Assembly (NCBI GenBank): GCA_036159995.1
Contig: JAYYEI010000058.1
Span: 1 to 50,655 of the forward strand
DNA from: UBA8752 sp036159995
Lineage (GTDB): Bacteria; Bacteroidota; Bacteroidia; Flavobacteriales_D; Sanyastnellaceae
Reading direction: 5' to 3'
Length of the DNA: 50,655 nt
Positions 6,371-16,476 of this stretch are shown here, one piece after another; position 1 is the first letter of the stretch; each line of letters starts with the position of its first letter. The notes beneath the pieces were generated by a model. The model was not told the origin of the DNA, searched no databases, and was given only the letters and a program-made list of their open reading frames with translations. The position numbers were made by a program, and so were the translations under genes.

Positions 6371-8176
6371 TCAGCGGACCATCAGACGCTGGGACCAGAC
6401 GCCGCGCCCTTCCACTTCGAGGGTCAGGACGTAGGCACCGGCCACGAGCGGGGCGGCGTCGAGGAAGTGCTTGCTGATGCCTGCGGGGAGCTGACCTTCA
6501 AACAGCACCGCGACCTCCCGTCCGGCAGCATCGCGCAGGGCGATGCGGCTCTTGGCGGCTCGGCGCAGTTCCACCGGCACGCAGGTGATGGCGGAGGCGG
6601 GGTTCGGGAAGGCGGGCTGGAAGCCGGCGAAGTCCGGGGCGCCGTCGAGGCCATTGACCACGATCTCACCCACCCGGAACTGCCAGTATCCCTCCGGAGC
6701 CGGCATCGGGCGGTCCTGCGTCTTGCCGCTCTCGGAGGTGCCCTCCACGTAGTACTGGACCACGGTGCCCTCGGCCTGGGCGGGAATGTCGGCGGACCAC
6801 ATATCGTCTGCGCCCGCGGTCATGGCGACCTCGGCGTAGTCCGTGTCACCCTCGGTGCGCCAGAACAGGCGGCCGGACGCCATGCCGGACCGGTGCTGCA
6901 TCAGGGCCTCCACGGGGTACGGGTTGACCGTGTCCTCGGTGTCGTCGAGCGGCTGGTGGCTGATGAGCAGCGGGTCCTCCACACCGACGCTGTGCGTGAT
7001 GCAGTGGATGGCGCCGCTCGCGGAGATGATCTGGTTGCAGTCGATGCCGATCACGTTGTAACCGGGAAGGGCCTCCTCGTAAATGGCAATGGCCGTGGTG
7101 TCGTACTCTTCGTAATAGGTGGGGAGGAGGATGGTGTTGTTGACGAAGACCGAGTTGGTGTAGGTCATGTAATCGCCGCCCTCGTTGGGGTAGCCACCGC
7201 CCCAGCCCGGCTCGGGCGGTGAGGGAATGCGAACCACCTCGAACGGGGTGCCCCATTTGCTCGTGAAGTTGGACAGGACGTATTCGAGGTTGGCCTCGAT
7301 CTGCGGTCCGTCCGCCACGCCCTCTGGGTACTCGGCCATGAGGATGGTCTCCTCGTCGAGGAGCTTCATGTGCATGTCGATGTGGTGGATGCCATCGAAG
7401 GGGAGGGTCTCCATCCGGACATACGTGTGCAGGCCCATGAAGTCGGCCAGGATGTTTTCGATGTCTTCCTCACTCTGGTCGGGGAACTGGGTGCCCCACC
7501 AGGTGTTGCCGCCGTCGTTCTCCTCCACGATGAGCTCCGAGGCGAAGCCCATGCCGAAGCCGTCGCTCATGAAGTTGCCCCCGGTGTTCATGAGGTCGTA
7601 GGGCTCGGCGGTGGTTTCGTACAGGTCGATGCCCATGTGGTCGGCGATGACCTGCGGGGCCACATCGTCGTCCGGACGCGGACGGTTGTACAGCCAGTCG
7701 ACGATGATGCGGTCGTCCACGCCGGTGCCGTAGACCGTGTTGGGCCCGTAGTCCCGGATCCAGACCGTGTTCATCGGTGTGTCGATGATGGTGATGTTGT
7801 CGAGGCTCGCGGCCGGCCCGCCGTTGTTGTTGGAGGTCAGGTAGGACTCGACCTCGTTGGGGCTCTCGGTGAGGATCAGAACGTGGCACTCTTCTGCCGC
7901 GTTGACCACAATCTGCTTTTGGATGGCGCTGTAGCCTTCCCAACCGACGCAAAGGATCTCAATTTCCTCCCACTCGGCCATGGTGCGCAGTCCGTCGAAC
8001 TCGGGCGGTGTGGTCTCTCCTCGGGTCACGTGTGGTAGGTAGGGATTGGCCTCGTAGAACTGAACCTCCCGGGGATCGATGCCATGGGAGAGGGGGGTGT
8101 CGAAATGCTGGGCGGAGGCGAGGATGGGCAGCATCAGTCCGGGCAGCAGGAGGCGAAGGGAGGTGGTGGGTTTCAT
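6371..8176 (-). CDS. Secreted agmatine-deiminase-superfamily protein (PPAD-like) with T9SS type A tail
   Basis: The 601-residue protein has a signal peptide (1-22, cut after ILASAQ), a guanidino-modifying deiminase domain (about 55-400), an Ig-like beta domain (about 425-503) and a T9SS sorting domain (about 510-601, starting FQPAFPNPAS). Candidate catalytic residues are Asp142 in WIRDYGP, His265 and Asp267 in HHID, and Cys392 in AIHCITH, the set used by agmatine deiminase and by the Porphyromonas peptidyl-arginine deiminase. The domain order matches PPAD (catalytic, Ig-like, CTD). The substrate (free agmatine, arginine or peptidyl-arginine) cannot be told from sequence. I chose the ATG at 8176 because the upstream 13 codons would precede the signal peptide. 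A -7-like TACCTTGT lies 18 bases upstream. Confidence 0.88.
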   Translation of the reverse strand: MKPTTSLRLLLPGLMLPILASAQHFDTPLSHGIDPREVQFYEANPYLPHVTRGETTPPEFDGLRTMAEWEEIEILCVGWEGYSAIQKQIVVNAAEECHVLILTESPNEVESYLTSNNNGGPAASLDNITIIDTPMNTVWIRDYGPNTVYGTGVDDRIIVDWLYNRPRPDDDVAPQVIADHMGIDLYETTAEPYDLMNTGGNFMSDGFGMGFASELIVEENDGGNTWWGTQFPDQSEEDIENILADFMGLHTYVRMETLPFDGIHHIDMHMKLLDEETILMAEYPEGVADGPQIEANLEYVLSNFTSKWGTPFEVVRIPSPPEPGWGGGYPNEGGDYMTYTNSVFVNNTILLPTYYEEYDTTAIAIYEEALPGYNVIGIDCNQIISASGAIHCITHSVGVEDPLLISHQPLDDTEDTVNPYPVEALMQHRSGMASGRLFWRTEGDTDYAEVAMTAGADDMWSADIPAQAEGTVVQYYVEGTSESGKTQDRPMPAPEGYWQFRVGEIVVNGLDGAPDFAGFQPAFPNPASAITCVPVELRRAAKSRIALRDAAGREVAVLFEGQLPAGISKHFLDAAPLVAGAYVLTLEVEGRGVWSQRLMVR

Positions 8177-8217
8177 GGGCAGGGTTTCGGTGCGACAAGG
8201 TAACGCGGCCCCCAAGC

Positions 8218-8258
8218 AAAAGGTGGCCCGAGGGTCATCGAACCCGGGGCCACCTTTT
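8218..8258 (-). terminator. Intrinsic terminator after the TonB-domain lipoprotein gene
   Basis: GGTGGCCC (8222-8229) pairs with GGGCCACC (8247-8254), flanked by A4 and T4 tracts that extend the stem to 12 base pairs. It lies 17 bases after the minus-strand stop codon at 8276. Confidence 0.85.
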
Positions 8259-8275
8259 CCGCGTGGGGGAGAAGA

Positions 8276-8695
8276 TTACTGCTTGAAGAAGATCGGCAGG
8301 GTGATCGTCGTGGCGATCGGCTGTCCCTCCTTCGTGGCCGGAGCCCAGGCCGGCATGGCTTCAGCGGCGGCGATGGCGGCGCTGTCCAAGGCGGGGTGCA
8401 GGGGCTCAATGACGTGGGCGTTGGTCACCTCTCCGGTCTCGGAGATGGTGAACTCGACGAAGACCTTGCCTTCGACGCCATCGGCCTTGGCGGCTTCCGG
8501 GTAGGTCACCTGTCCGGCGATGAACTCCATCACCTTGGCGGCGCCACCGGGGAACTCGGCCGAAATCACTTCGGAGGTGGTGTCTAGCGTGTCGTCGGCC
8601 GTGTCGGCCTGTCCGCCCTCGGCGCAGGCGGTCATCATGAAGGCGGTAAGGGCCAAGGCACTGAAGCCGAAGGCCATGCGTGTGAATCGAATCAT
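8276..8695 (-). CDS. Lipoprotein with TonB C-terminal domain
   Basis: The 139-residue protein has a lipoprotein signal with lipobox MMTAC (Cys24), an acidic Asp/Thr-rich linker (about 25-50) and a TonB C-terminal-like domain (about 55-139). The domain signature includes YPEAAKADGVEGKVFVEFTI and VTNAHVIEPLHPALD. Classical TonB has an N-terminal membrane helix and a proline-rich spanner; both are missing. This is therefore one of the stand-alone energy-transducer-like proteins common in Bacteroidota rather than a complete TonB. It would sit in the periplasm, anchored by lipid. A -7-like box four bases before the ATG suggests its own promoter. Confidence 0.85.
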   Translation of the reverse strand: MIRFTRMAFGFSALALTAFMMTACAEGGQADTADDTLDTTSEVISAEFPGGAAKVMEFIAGQVTYPEAAKADGVEGKVFVEFTISETGEVTNAHVIEPLHPALDSAAIAAAEAMPAWAPATKEGQPIATTITLPIFFKQ

Positions 8696-8699
8696 GGGC

Positions 8700-8707
8700 T
8701 GAAAATA
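8700..8707 (-). promoter_or_regulatory. Candidate -7 box of the TonB-domain lipoprotein gene
   Basis: Read on the minus strand, TATTTTCA is followed by four bases and the ATG at 8695. There is no clear -33 element. Confidence 0.35.
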
Positions 8708-8718
8708 GACGATTGGGG

Positions 8719-9396
8719 TCAGCCGAGCCCTTTCAGGACCGACTGGACCGAGGCGATGTCCACGTCATGCCCCCCGTCAAAGGTGTGCAGTCGGAGCCGG
8801 TCAGGGTCGCCGCCGCCTTCGACCCACGCGGCTTCCGCTCGGCGGAACCGGTCGTCGCGGTCTTGGATGTAGGGGTCTTTCGTGCCTACGATGAGGTCGA
8901 GGCGGGGCGCGTCGGCCAAGGAGCCATCGAGGCTCCGCAGGTCGGAGGGGATGACCCCGCTGTGCGCGATGATCCCATCCCACCAACTGGCACCCCGCCC
9001 ACCGAGGGCCGCCCAACGCAGCGCCGTGGCCACCCCTTGGGAGAAGCCCAGCAGAACGCAGGGGCCACTGGCCATGCCCTCCTCGAGTTGGCCGAGCAGG
9101 GCATCGAGGAACACGGTCTGGTCGGCGATGTCGTCGAGCCGGGCCTCCTTGGTCATCCAGCTGGCCCCGACGCGGCCCTCCGTCCCCTGCAGGTAGAAGC
9201 GGTGGGCGCCCTCGGGAGCGATCACGTGCCAGCCCGCTTCGGCGAGTGGCCGGAATTTCCGGATGAAGTATTCTGGCAGTTGCCCATAGCCGTGGAGCAC
9301 GATGAGGGTGCCCCGCCTCTCCGCTTTCTCCACGGGCTCCGCCGACCACCAGCGCGCCGTGCGCGGAACGGAGAAGGAGTGGCAGGCCGTGTCCAT
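8719..9396 (-). CDS. Alpha/beta hydrolase, phospholipase/carboxylesterase-like
   Basis: The 225-residue serine hydrolase has the nucleophile elbow GFSQG (Ser119) and an oxyanion-hole region around LHGYGQLPEYF (about 34-44). The probable Asp174 is in GTKDPY and His210 is in DGGHDV, which completes the triad. Length and motifs fit the abhydrolase_2 (YpfH/carboxylesterase) family of cytosolic esterases; no signal peptide is visible. The ATG at 9396 overlaps the TGA of the upstream lipoprotein gene by one base (TGATG), so translation is probably coupled. A GTG one codon earlier is a possible alternative. The natural substrate is unknown. Confidence 0.87.
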   Translation of the reverse strand: MDTACHSFSVPRTARWWSAEPVEKAERRGTLIVLHGYGQLPEYFIRKFRPLAEAGWHVIAPEGAHRFYLQGTEGRVGASWMTKEARLDDIADQTVFLDALLGQLEEGMASGPCVLLGFSQGVATALRWAALGGRGASWWDGIIAHSGVIPSDLRSLDGSLADAPRLDLIVGTKDPYIQDRDDRFRRAEAAWVEGGGDPDRLRLHTFDGGHDVDIASVQSVLKGLG

Positions 9397-10058
9397 CACC
9401 AGGTCAGATCGAGGGTGGCCGAGCCGAAGGCTGGGCAGAAGACCGAATCGACGAAGAGGCCCTCGGGTTGTCCGATGAGGGCCACCTCGAGATCGGCGCC
9501 CCAGGTCATCCAGCGGTCGCCGTGCATGAGGCAGGTCCAGCTCGAGTCCGCCCCCACGCCTTCGAGGAGAACCTGCTCGGTGTCACAACACGGACAGGGA
9601 AAGGCCTCCCCCAGGTTGAACAGGATGACATCGGTGCTGTCCTCCGGAGGCAGGCTGGCGAGGTTCACGTGCAGGGTGCAGACGGCATTCATCGGCACCG
9701 GCAGGTCGATGGGCACGTTGGGCAACAGTCCGTCCGGGTCCAATTCGCCCGCCGTGGTGAAATGGAGCGGAGCCGAGGCGGTCCACCGCAGGCTGTAGCT
9801 GCTCCGTCGCTCGAATTCCGCAATGAATCCGCCGGTGGCATCCGTCATCGCCGAGGCCACTTCCTCCTCGGCTTGCAACGCGCCGTCCAGCACGGCCCGC
9901 TCGAACAGGCTCCATTGGGCGCCTTCCACGGCCTCGCCCGACGGCACGGTCCTCACCTCGCCCTCCACCCGGAGCGACATCGGCTCGGAGGTCCGGTTGC
10001 ACCCCGCGACGATCAGGACCGTTGCAGTCAGAAAAGGCAGAAGGGCACCGCGCGTCAT
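9396..10058 (-). CDS. Lipoprotein of unknown function with CPCC motif
   Basis: I do not recognise this 220-residue protein. It has a lipoprotein signal peptide with lipobox VAGC (Cys20), and the rest looks like beta-sandwich segments. Residues 31-100 resemble a carboxypeptidase-regulatory-like fold, with alternating strands and VEGEV...GGFIAEF. A cysteine cluster C155-P-C157-C158 is joined by C127, C176 and C208, which would suit disulfides or a metal site. Its ATG overlaps the helicase stop by four bases (ATGA), and its own stop overlaps the hydrolase start, so it is the middle gene of a tightly coupled operon. An in-frame extension upstream lies inside the helicase gene and is rejected. Confidence 0.75.
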   Translation of the reverse strand: MTRGALLPFLTATVLIVAGCNRTSEPMSLRVEGEVRTVPSGEAVEGAQWSLFERAVLDGALQAEEEVASAMTDATGGFIAEFERRSSYSLRWTASAPLHFTTAGELDPDGLLPNVPIDLPVPMNAVCTLHVNLASLPPEDSTDVILFNLGEAFPCPCCDTEQVLLEGVGADSSWTCLMHGDRWMTWGADLEVALIGQPEGLFVDSVFCPAFGSATLDLTW

Positions 10059-12358
10059 CCGAGCACCTCGAGTTTGGCGAATTTCAGGAGCAGCTGCTTC
10101 TGGCCCGCCGAGGGAAAGAAGACGGTGGCCTTGACGTTGGGCTCTTCGCCCTCGAGCTTGAGCACCTTGCCCTTGCCGAAGCGCGCATGCTTCACCTCCA
10201 CGCCCGGAGCGATGCCGCCGGAGGAGGCTGGCGCGACACCGGACTCCGCTGCGGCGCCCGGGGCGGAGGCCGATACCTTTTTCATGCCCGGCTTGGGCTG
10301 GGTGGTGGTCCGCGGACCGGAGCCAGAAGGCATCGGCTTGTAGAAGGAGGTCCGCGCCGTGTTGAAGTCGAACGGCTCGGGGCGCCGGGCACTCACCGTG
10401 GGCAGATTCAGGTATTGTTCGTCGATTTCCTCGATGAAGCGGGAGGGCTCGTTCTGGATCAATTGGCCCCACCGGTACCGGGTGAGGGCATAGCTCAGGG
10501 TGGCCCGCTTCTCCGCCCGGGTCAGCGCGACGTAGAACAGGCGGCGCTCCTCTTCCAGTTCCTCGCGGGTGTTGAGTGCCATCTGGCTGGGGAACAGGTT
10601 CTCCTCCAGGCCCACTACATATATGTAGGGGAACTCGAGGCCCTTGGCGGCGTGGATCGTCATCAGGGAGACCTTGTCGTCGTCCCCGTCATCCTGGTCG
10701 GCATCGGTGAGCAACGCCACGTCCACGAGGAAGTCCCCCATGGTCCGGAGGGCGTCCGGGTTGGCCGGATCGACCGTGTCCGAGAACTCTTTCATGCCCG
10801 CGAGCAGCTCCTCGACGTTCTCATAGCGGGCCACGCCCTCGGGGGTCTTGTCCTTGTGCAACTCCCGGAGCAAGGCTGTGTGCTGGGCTATGTGGTGGCC
10901 CAGGTCGAAGGCGCTGGCCGTCTCGAGCCGCGTGGCGAACCCGGAGATCATGGTGGCGAAGTCCTGCAGTTTGCCCCACGCCGCGCCTTTGAGGTCCTCC
11001 GGTTTCTTGAGCGGATCCTGCAGTACATCCCACAGGGCGCATTCGTGGTTCGCCGCGGCGACGGTGAGCCGGTCCATGGTGGTCTTGCCAATGCCCCGGG
11101 CCGGATAGTTGACCACGCGCTTGAAGCTTTCGTCGTCGGCCGGGTTGGCCGTGAGGCGGAAGTAGGCAATCAGGTCCTTGATCTCCTTGCGCTGGTAGAA
11201 GCTGAGCCCCCCGTATATGCGGTAGGGGATGTTGCGCTTGCGGAGCTGCTCCTCGAAGGCACGGGACTGGGCGTTGGTCCGGTAGAGGATGGCGAAGTCC
11301 TGATGGCGGGCCTGTTCCCTGGACCGGGTAGTGAGGATGCCGTCGGCGACGTGGCTGCCCTCGTCGTTGTCGCTCAGGGCCCGGTGCACGTCAATCTTGT
11401 CGCCGTCCGCGTTGCCCGTCCACACCTCCTTGCGAATCTGGTCCTGGTTCTTGGCGATGACCGTGTTGGCCGCTTCGACGATGGTCTTCGTGCTCCGGTA
11501 GTTCTGCTCGAGCTTGTAGACCACACAGTCCGGGTAGTCCCGTTGGAAGTTGAGGATGTTCTGGATGTTGGCCCCGCGGAAGCTGTAGATGCTCTGCGCA
11601 TCGTCACCCACCACGCAGACGTTTTCGCGGGCGGCACCGAGCTGCCGGATGATGAGGTACTGGGCGAAGTTGGTGTCCTGATACTCGTCGACGAGAATGA
11701 AGGCGAACTTCTGCTGGTACTTGTGGAGCAGGTCGGGGAAGTCCCGGAGGAGGACGTTGGTCTTGAAGAGCAGGTCGTCGAAGTCCATCGCCCCGGAGCG
11801 CTGGAGCCGGAGGTTGTATCCGGCATAGATCTCCGCGATGCGCGGCCGGCCCGCCTGCTGGTCCTCGCCCATGATGTCGGGGTTGGCCGCATAGTCCTGC
11901 GGTCCGATGAGGTTGTTCTTGGCGCCGGAGATGCGGCCGTGGATCGAGTTGGGCTTGTAGAGCTTGTCGTCGAGGCCGAGGCTCTTGATCACATCCTTGA
12001 TGACGCTCCGGCTGTCCTGCGTGTCATAGATGGTGAAGTTGGAGGGGTAATTGATCCGCTCGCTCTCGATCCGGAGGATGCGGGCAAAGACGGAGTGGAA
12101 GGTGCCCATCCAGATGTTGCGGGCGTCCGCCTCCCCGACGATCTGGCCGATGCGGCCCTTCATCTCGCGCGCGGCCTTGTTGGTGAAGGTCAGGGCGAGG
12201 ATGGAGAACGGATCGACCCCCTGGTCGATGAGGTGGGCGATGCGATGGGTGAGGACACGCGTTTTGCCGGAACCGGCTCCGGCGACCACCATCATGGGGC
12301 CTTCGATGTGGCCGGCGGCGGCCTTCTGTGCGTCGTTCAATCCCTCGAGCATCTCCAT
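10055..12358 (-). CDS. pcrA: UvrD/PcrA-type superfamily I DNA helicase
   Basis: The 767-residue ATP-dependent 3'-5' helicase acts in excision repair and replication. SF1A motifs are seen in order: Walker A AGAGSGKT (26-33), Walker B LVDEYQDTN, GDDAQSIYSFRGA, LEQNYRS, the later GLEFPYIYVVGLEENLFP, and ALTRAEKR. The C-terminal GVEVKHARFGKGKVLKLEG is the Tudor-like domain that PcrA/UvrD use to bind RNA polymerase, so it is probably PcrA/UvrD rather than Rep. The ATG at 12358 lies only four bases after a perfect -7 box. It heads the operon with the CPCC lipoprotein and the hydrolase, and diverges from the rpsL superoperon. Confidence 0.95.
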   Translation of the reverse strand: MEMLEGLNDAQKAAAGHIEGPMMVVAGAGSGKTRVLTHRIAHLIDQGVDPFSILALTFTNKAAREMKGRIGQIVGEADARNIWMGTFHSVFARILRIESERINYPSNFTIYDTQDSRSVIKDVIKSLGLDDKLYKPNSIHGRISGAKNNLIGPQDYAANPDIMGEDQQAGRPRIAEIYAGYNLRLQRSGAMDFDDLLFKTNVLLRDFPDLLHKYQQKFAFILVDEYQDTNFAQYLIIRQLGAARENVCVVGDDAQSIYSFRGANIQNILNFQRDYPDCVVYKLEQNYRSTKTIVEAANTVIAKNQDQIRKEVWTGNADGDKIDVHRALSDNDEGSHVADGILTTRSREQARHQDFAILYRTNAQSRAFEEQLRKRNIPYRIYGGLSFYQRKEIKDLIAYFRLTANPADDESFKRVVNYPARGIGKTTMDRLTVAAANHECALWDVLQDPLKKPEDLKGAAWGKLQDFATMISGFATRLETASAFDLGHHIAQHTALLRELHKDKTPEGVARYENVEELLAGMKEFSDTVDPANPDALRTMGDFLVDVALLTDADQDDGDDDKVSLMTIHAAKGLEFPYIYVVGLEENLFPSQMALNTREELEEERRLFYVALTRAEKRATLSYALTRYRWGQLIQNEPSRFIEEIDEQYLNLPTVSARRPEPFDFNTARTSFYKPMPSGSGPRTTTQPKPGMKKVSASAPGAAAESGVAPASSGGIAPGVEVKHARFGKGKVLKLEGEEPNVKATVFFPSAGQKQLLLKFAKLEVLG

Positions 12359-12362
12359 GTGT

Positions 12363-12370
12363 CAAAAGTA
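12363..12370 (-). promoter_or_regulatory. -7 box of pcrA, four bases from the start codon
   Basis: The minus-strand octamer TACTTTTG is a perfect match to TAnnTTTG and is followed by ACAC and then the ATG. If transcription starts at the usual distance, the mRNA begins at or within a base or two of the A of ATG. Only a weak GTG occupies the -33 position. Confidence 0.55.
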
Positions 12371-12439
12371 GCGGGATTGGGTTCCAGCACGTTGGGTGGG
12401 GTTCACCGGAAGCGGTGGAATCATCTGCACATTTCGATG

Positions 12440-12469
12440 TTGGAATTCCCGGCATTTCACGTAGTTTTG
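12440..12469 (+). promoter_or_regulatory. Promoter of the rpsL ribosomal superoperon
   Basis: TTG at 12440-12442 is followed after 19 bases by TAGTTTTG at 12462-12469, matching the Bacteroidota -33/-7 consensus. Transcription should start near 12474, leaving a leader of about 65-70 bases before rpsL. Confidence 0.75.
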
Positions 12470-12479
12470 CACCCCCGTT

Positions 12480-12540
12480 GAAAAATGGGGCAGTGGGCTT
12501 TTTGCCCCTGTTTGTTCGAAAAAGACGCAGATAACAAGCA
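12480..12540 (+). promoter_or_regulatory. rpsL leader with hairpin
   Basis: The leader contains GGGGCA (12487-12492) and TGCCCC (12503-12508), which can pair. A competing stem is possible between GGGC (12496-12499) and GCCC (12504-12507). Alternative structures in ribosomal-protein leaders often serve feedback control, but no known leader family is recognised here. Confidence 0.35.
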
Positions 12541-12915
12541 ATGCCGACGATCCAACAGTTGATCCGCAAAGGCCGCACGGACAAGGTGTATACTTCCAAG
12601 TCCGCCGCGCTCGATTCCTGTCCGCAGCGACGGGGCGTGTGCGTGCGTGTGTACACAACCACGCCGAAGAAGCCGAACTCCGCCATGCGGAAGGTGGCGC
12701 GTGTCCGCCTGACCAACGGCAACGAAGTGAATGCCTACATCGGTGGTGAGGGCCACAACCTCCAGGAGCACAGCATCGTGCTCGTTCGCGGAGGCCGTGT
12801 GAAGGACCTCCCCGGTGTGCGTTACCACATCGTCCGCGGCGCCCTCGACACCGCCGGTGTGGAAGGCCGCAACCAGCGTCGTTCCAAGTACGGTACCAAG
12901 CGTCCCAAGAAGTAA
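12541..12915 (+). CDS. rpsL: Ribosomal protein uS12
   Basis: This 124-residue 30S protein sits at the decoding centre. The conserved TTPKKPNSAMRKVARVRL and PGVRYHIVRGALDTAGV segments are intact, including the lysines where streptomycin-resistance substitutions occur in other bacteria; the sequence there looks wild type. It is the first gene of the str part of the superoperon, followed by rpsG after six bases. The start is preceded by an A-rich stretch and not by a Shine-Dalgarno sequence. Confidence 0.99.
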   Translation: MPTIQQLIRKGRTDKVYTSKSAALDSCPQRRGVCVRVYTTTPKKPNSAMRKVARVRLTNGNEVNAYIGGEGHNLQEHSIVLVRGGRVKDLPGVRYHIVRGALDTAGVEGRNQRRSKYGTKRPKK

Positions 12916-12921
12916 TCCATC

Positions 12922-13389
12922 ATGCGTCGCAGACAAGCAAAGAAGCACCCGCTGATTCCGGACCCCCGGTTCAACGACACCGACGTCACGTACTTCGTGA
13001 ACAACCTCATGCTCAAGGGCAAGAAGAGCACGGCGTTCGACATCTTCTATACGGCCATCGACAAGGTGACCGAGCGGACGGGAGAGGACGGACTCGAGCA
13101 GTGGAAGCAAGCCGTGGATGCCGTGACCCCCAACGTGGAGGTCCGCAGCCGCCGTGTCGGTGGTGCCACCTTCCAGATTCCCCAGCCCATCCGCGACAGC
13201 CGGAAGCGCAGCATGGCCGTGAAGTGGATCATCAGCTACGCCCGTCTCCGCAATGAGAAGACGATGGCCGACCGCCTGGCGGCTGAAATCATCGCCGCGA
13301 ACAAGGGCGAAGGCGCCACGTTCAAGAAGAAAGAAGACACCCACCGGATGGCAGAGGCAAACAAGGCCTTCTCCCATTTCCGGTTCTGA
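12922..13389 (+). CDS. rpsG: Ribosomal protein uS7
   Basis: This 155-residue primary assembly protein of the 30S head binds the 3' domain of 16S rRNA. The family pattern MRRRQAKKHPLIPDP and LMLKGKKSTAF near the N-terminus and RRVGGATFQIP in the middle are clear. Length is normal. It lies between rpsL and fusA, the usual str order. In other bacteria S7 represses its own operon by binding the intercistronic region; the six-base rpsL-rpsG gap here leaves no room for such a site, so any control must differ. Confidence 0.99.
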   Translation: MRRRQAKKHPLIPDPRFNDTDVTYFVNNLMLKGKKSTAFDIFYTAIDKVTERTGEDGLEQWKQAVDAVTPNVEVRSRRVGGATFQIPQPIRDSRKRSMAVKWIISYARLRNEKTMADRLAAEIIAANKGEGATFKKKEDTHRMAEANKAFSHFRF

Positions 13390-13422
13390 TCGACCCCAAA
13401 CCAACCCACCACCTCCGAAATC

Positions 13423-15525
<2,103 letters not shown>

Positions 15526-15536
15526 GTCAACGCCAG

Positions 15537-15842
15537 ATGGCCCAGAAGATCCGCATCAAGCTGAAGAGCTACGACCACAACTTGGTCGACAAGTCTGCCG
15601 AGAAGATCGTGAAGACGGTCAAGTCGACGGGCGCCGTGGTGAGCGGTCCGATTCCGCTCCCGACGCACCAGCGCATCTATACCGTGCTGCGTTCGCCGCA
15701 CGTCAACAAGAAGTCGCGGGAGCAGTTCGAGCTCAGCGCCTACAAGCGTCTGCTGGACATCTACAGCAACTCCTCCGCCACCGTCGATGCGCTGATGCGC
15801 CTCGAGCTGCCGAGTGGTGTGGAGGTCGAAATCAAAGTGTGA
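15537..15842 (+). CDS. rpsJ: Ribosomal protein uS10
   Basis: This 101-residue 30S head protein is also the transcription-antitermination partner NusE. The conserved IRIKLKSYDHNLVDKS start and GPIPLPTHQRIYTVLRSPHVNKKSREQFE segment are intact. It is the first gene of the S10 block and begins 11 bases after fusA, so str and S10 operons are fused here. rplC follows after one base. Confidence 0.99.
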   Translation: MAQKIRIKLKSYDHNLVDKSAEKIVKTVKSTGAVVSGPIPLPTHQRIYTVLRSPHVNKKSREQFELSAYKRLLDIYSNSSATVDALMRLELPSGVEVEIKV

Positions 15843-15843
15843 C

Positions 15844-16473
15844 ATGCCCGGATTGATTGGAAAAAAGGTCGGTATGACCAGCATGTACAGCGAGGAGGGA
15901 AAGAACCTGCCCTGCACCGTGCTGGAAGTGGGACCTTGCGTTGTGACGCAGGTCAAGACCGCGGACAAGGACGGCTATGCCGCCGTGCAGGTGGGATTCG
16001 GTGACCGCAAGGAGAACCGCACCAGCAAGGCCATGGCGGGTCACTTCAAGAAGGCCGGCGTGCACGCCCGCCAGCATCTCGCTGAGTTCAGCGGCTTCGA
16101 GCAGGAGTACAATCCCGGCGACGAGGTGAAGCTTGAGGACGTGTTCCAGGAAGGGGAGTTCGTCTCCGTCATCGGCACCAGCAAGGGCCGTGGCTTCCAG
16201 GGTGTCGTCCGCCGTCACGGCTTCGGTGGTGTCGGTCAGGCCACCCACGGTCAGCACAACCGCATGCGTGCCCCGGGTGCCATCGGTGCAGCCTCCACTC
16301 CGGCCCGTGTCTACAAGGGCATGCGCATGGCCGGTCAGATGGGCAACTCCCGTGTGACCATCGAAAACCTCGAAGTGCTCAAGATCATGTCCGAGGAGGG
16401 ACTCCTCGTCGTGAAGGGTGCCGTCCCCGGACACAAAGGCGCCACTGTCATCGTCCGCAAGCCTGAAGCGTAA
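15844..16473 (+). CDS. rplC: Ribosomal protein uL3
   Basis: This 209-residue 50S assembly initiator reaches the peptidyl-transferase centre. The start MPGLIGKKVGMTSMY is typical, and the loop GQATHGQHNRMRAPGAIG near residues 139-155 carries the glutamine that is methylated by PrmB in other bacteria. I chose the ATG at 15844 rather than the in-frame extension because the extension runs into rpsJ. rplD follows after three bases. Confidence 0.98.
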   Translation: MPGLIGKKVGMTSMYSEEGKNLPCTVLEVGPCVVTQVKTADKDGYAAVQVGFGDRKENRTSKAMAGHFKKAGVHARQHLAEFSGFEQEYNPGDEVKLEDVFQEGEFVSVIGTSKGRGFQGVVRRHGFGGVGQATHGQHNRMRAPGAIGAASTPARVYKGMRMAGQMGNSRVTIENLEVLKIMSEEGLLVVKGAVPGHKGATVIVRKPEA

Positions 16474-16476
16474 GTC

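Noticed and set aside
8276..8695. Complete TonB energy transducer
   Set aside because: There is no N-terminal membrane helix and no proline-rich spanner; it is a lipoprotein with only the C-terminal domain.
10022..12481. 819-codon plus-strand open frame opposite pcrA
   Set aside because: Antisense shadow of the helicase; composition is rich in Val, Glu, Gly and Leu without domain signature.
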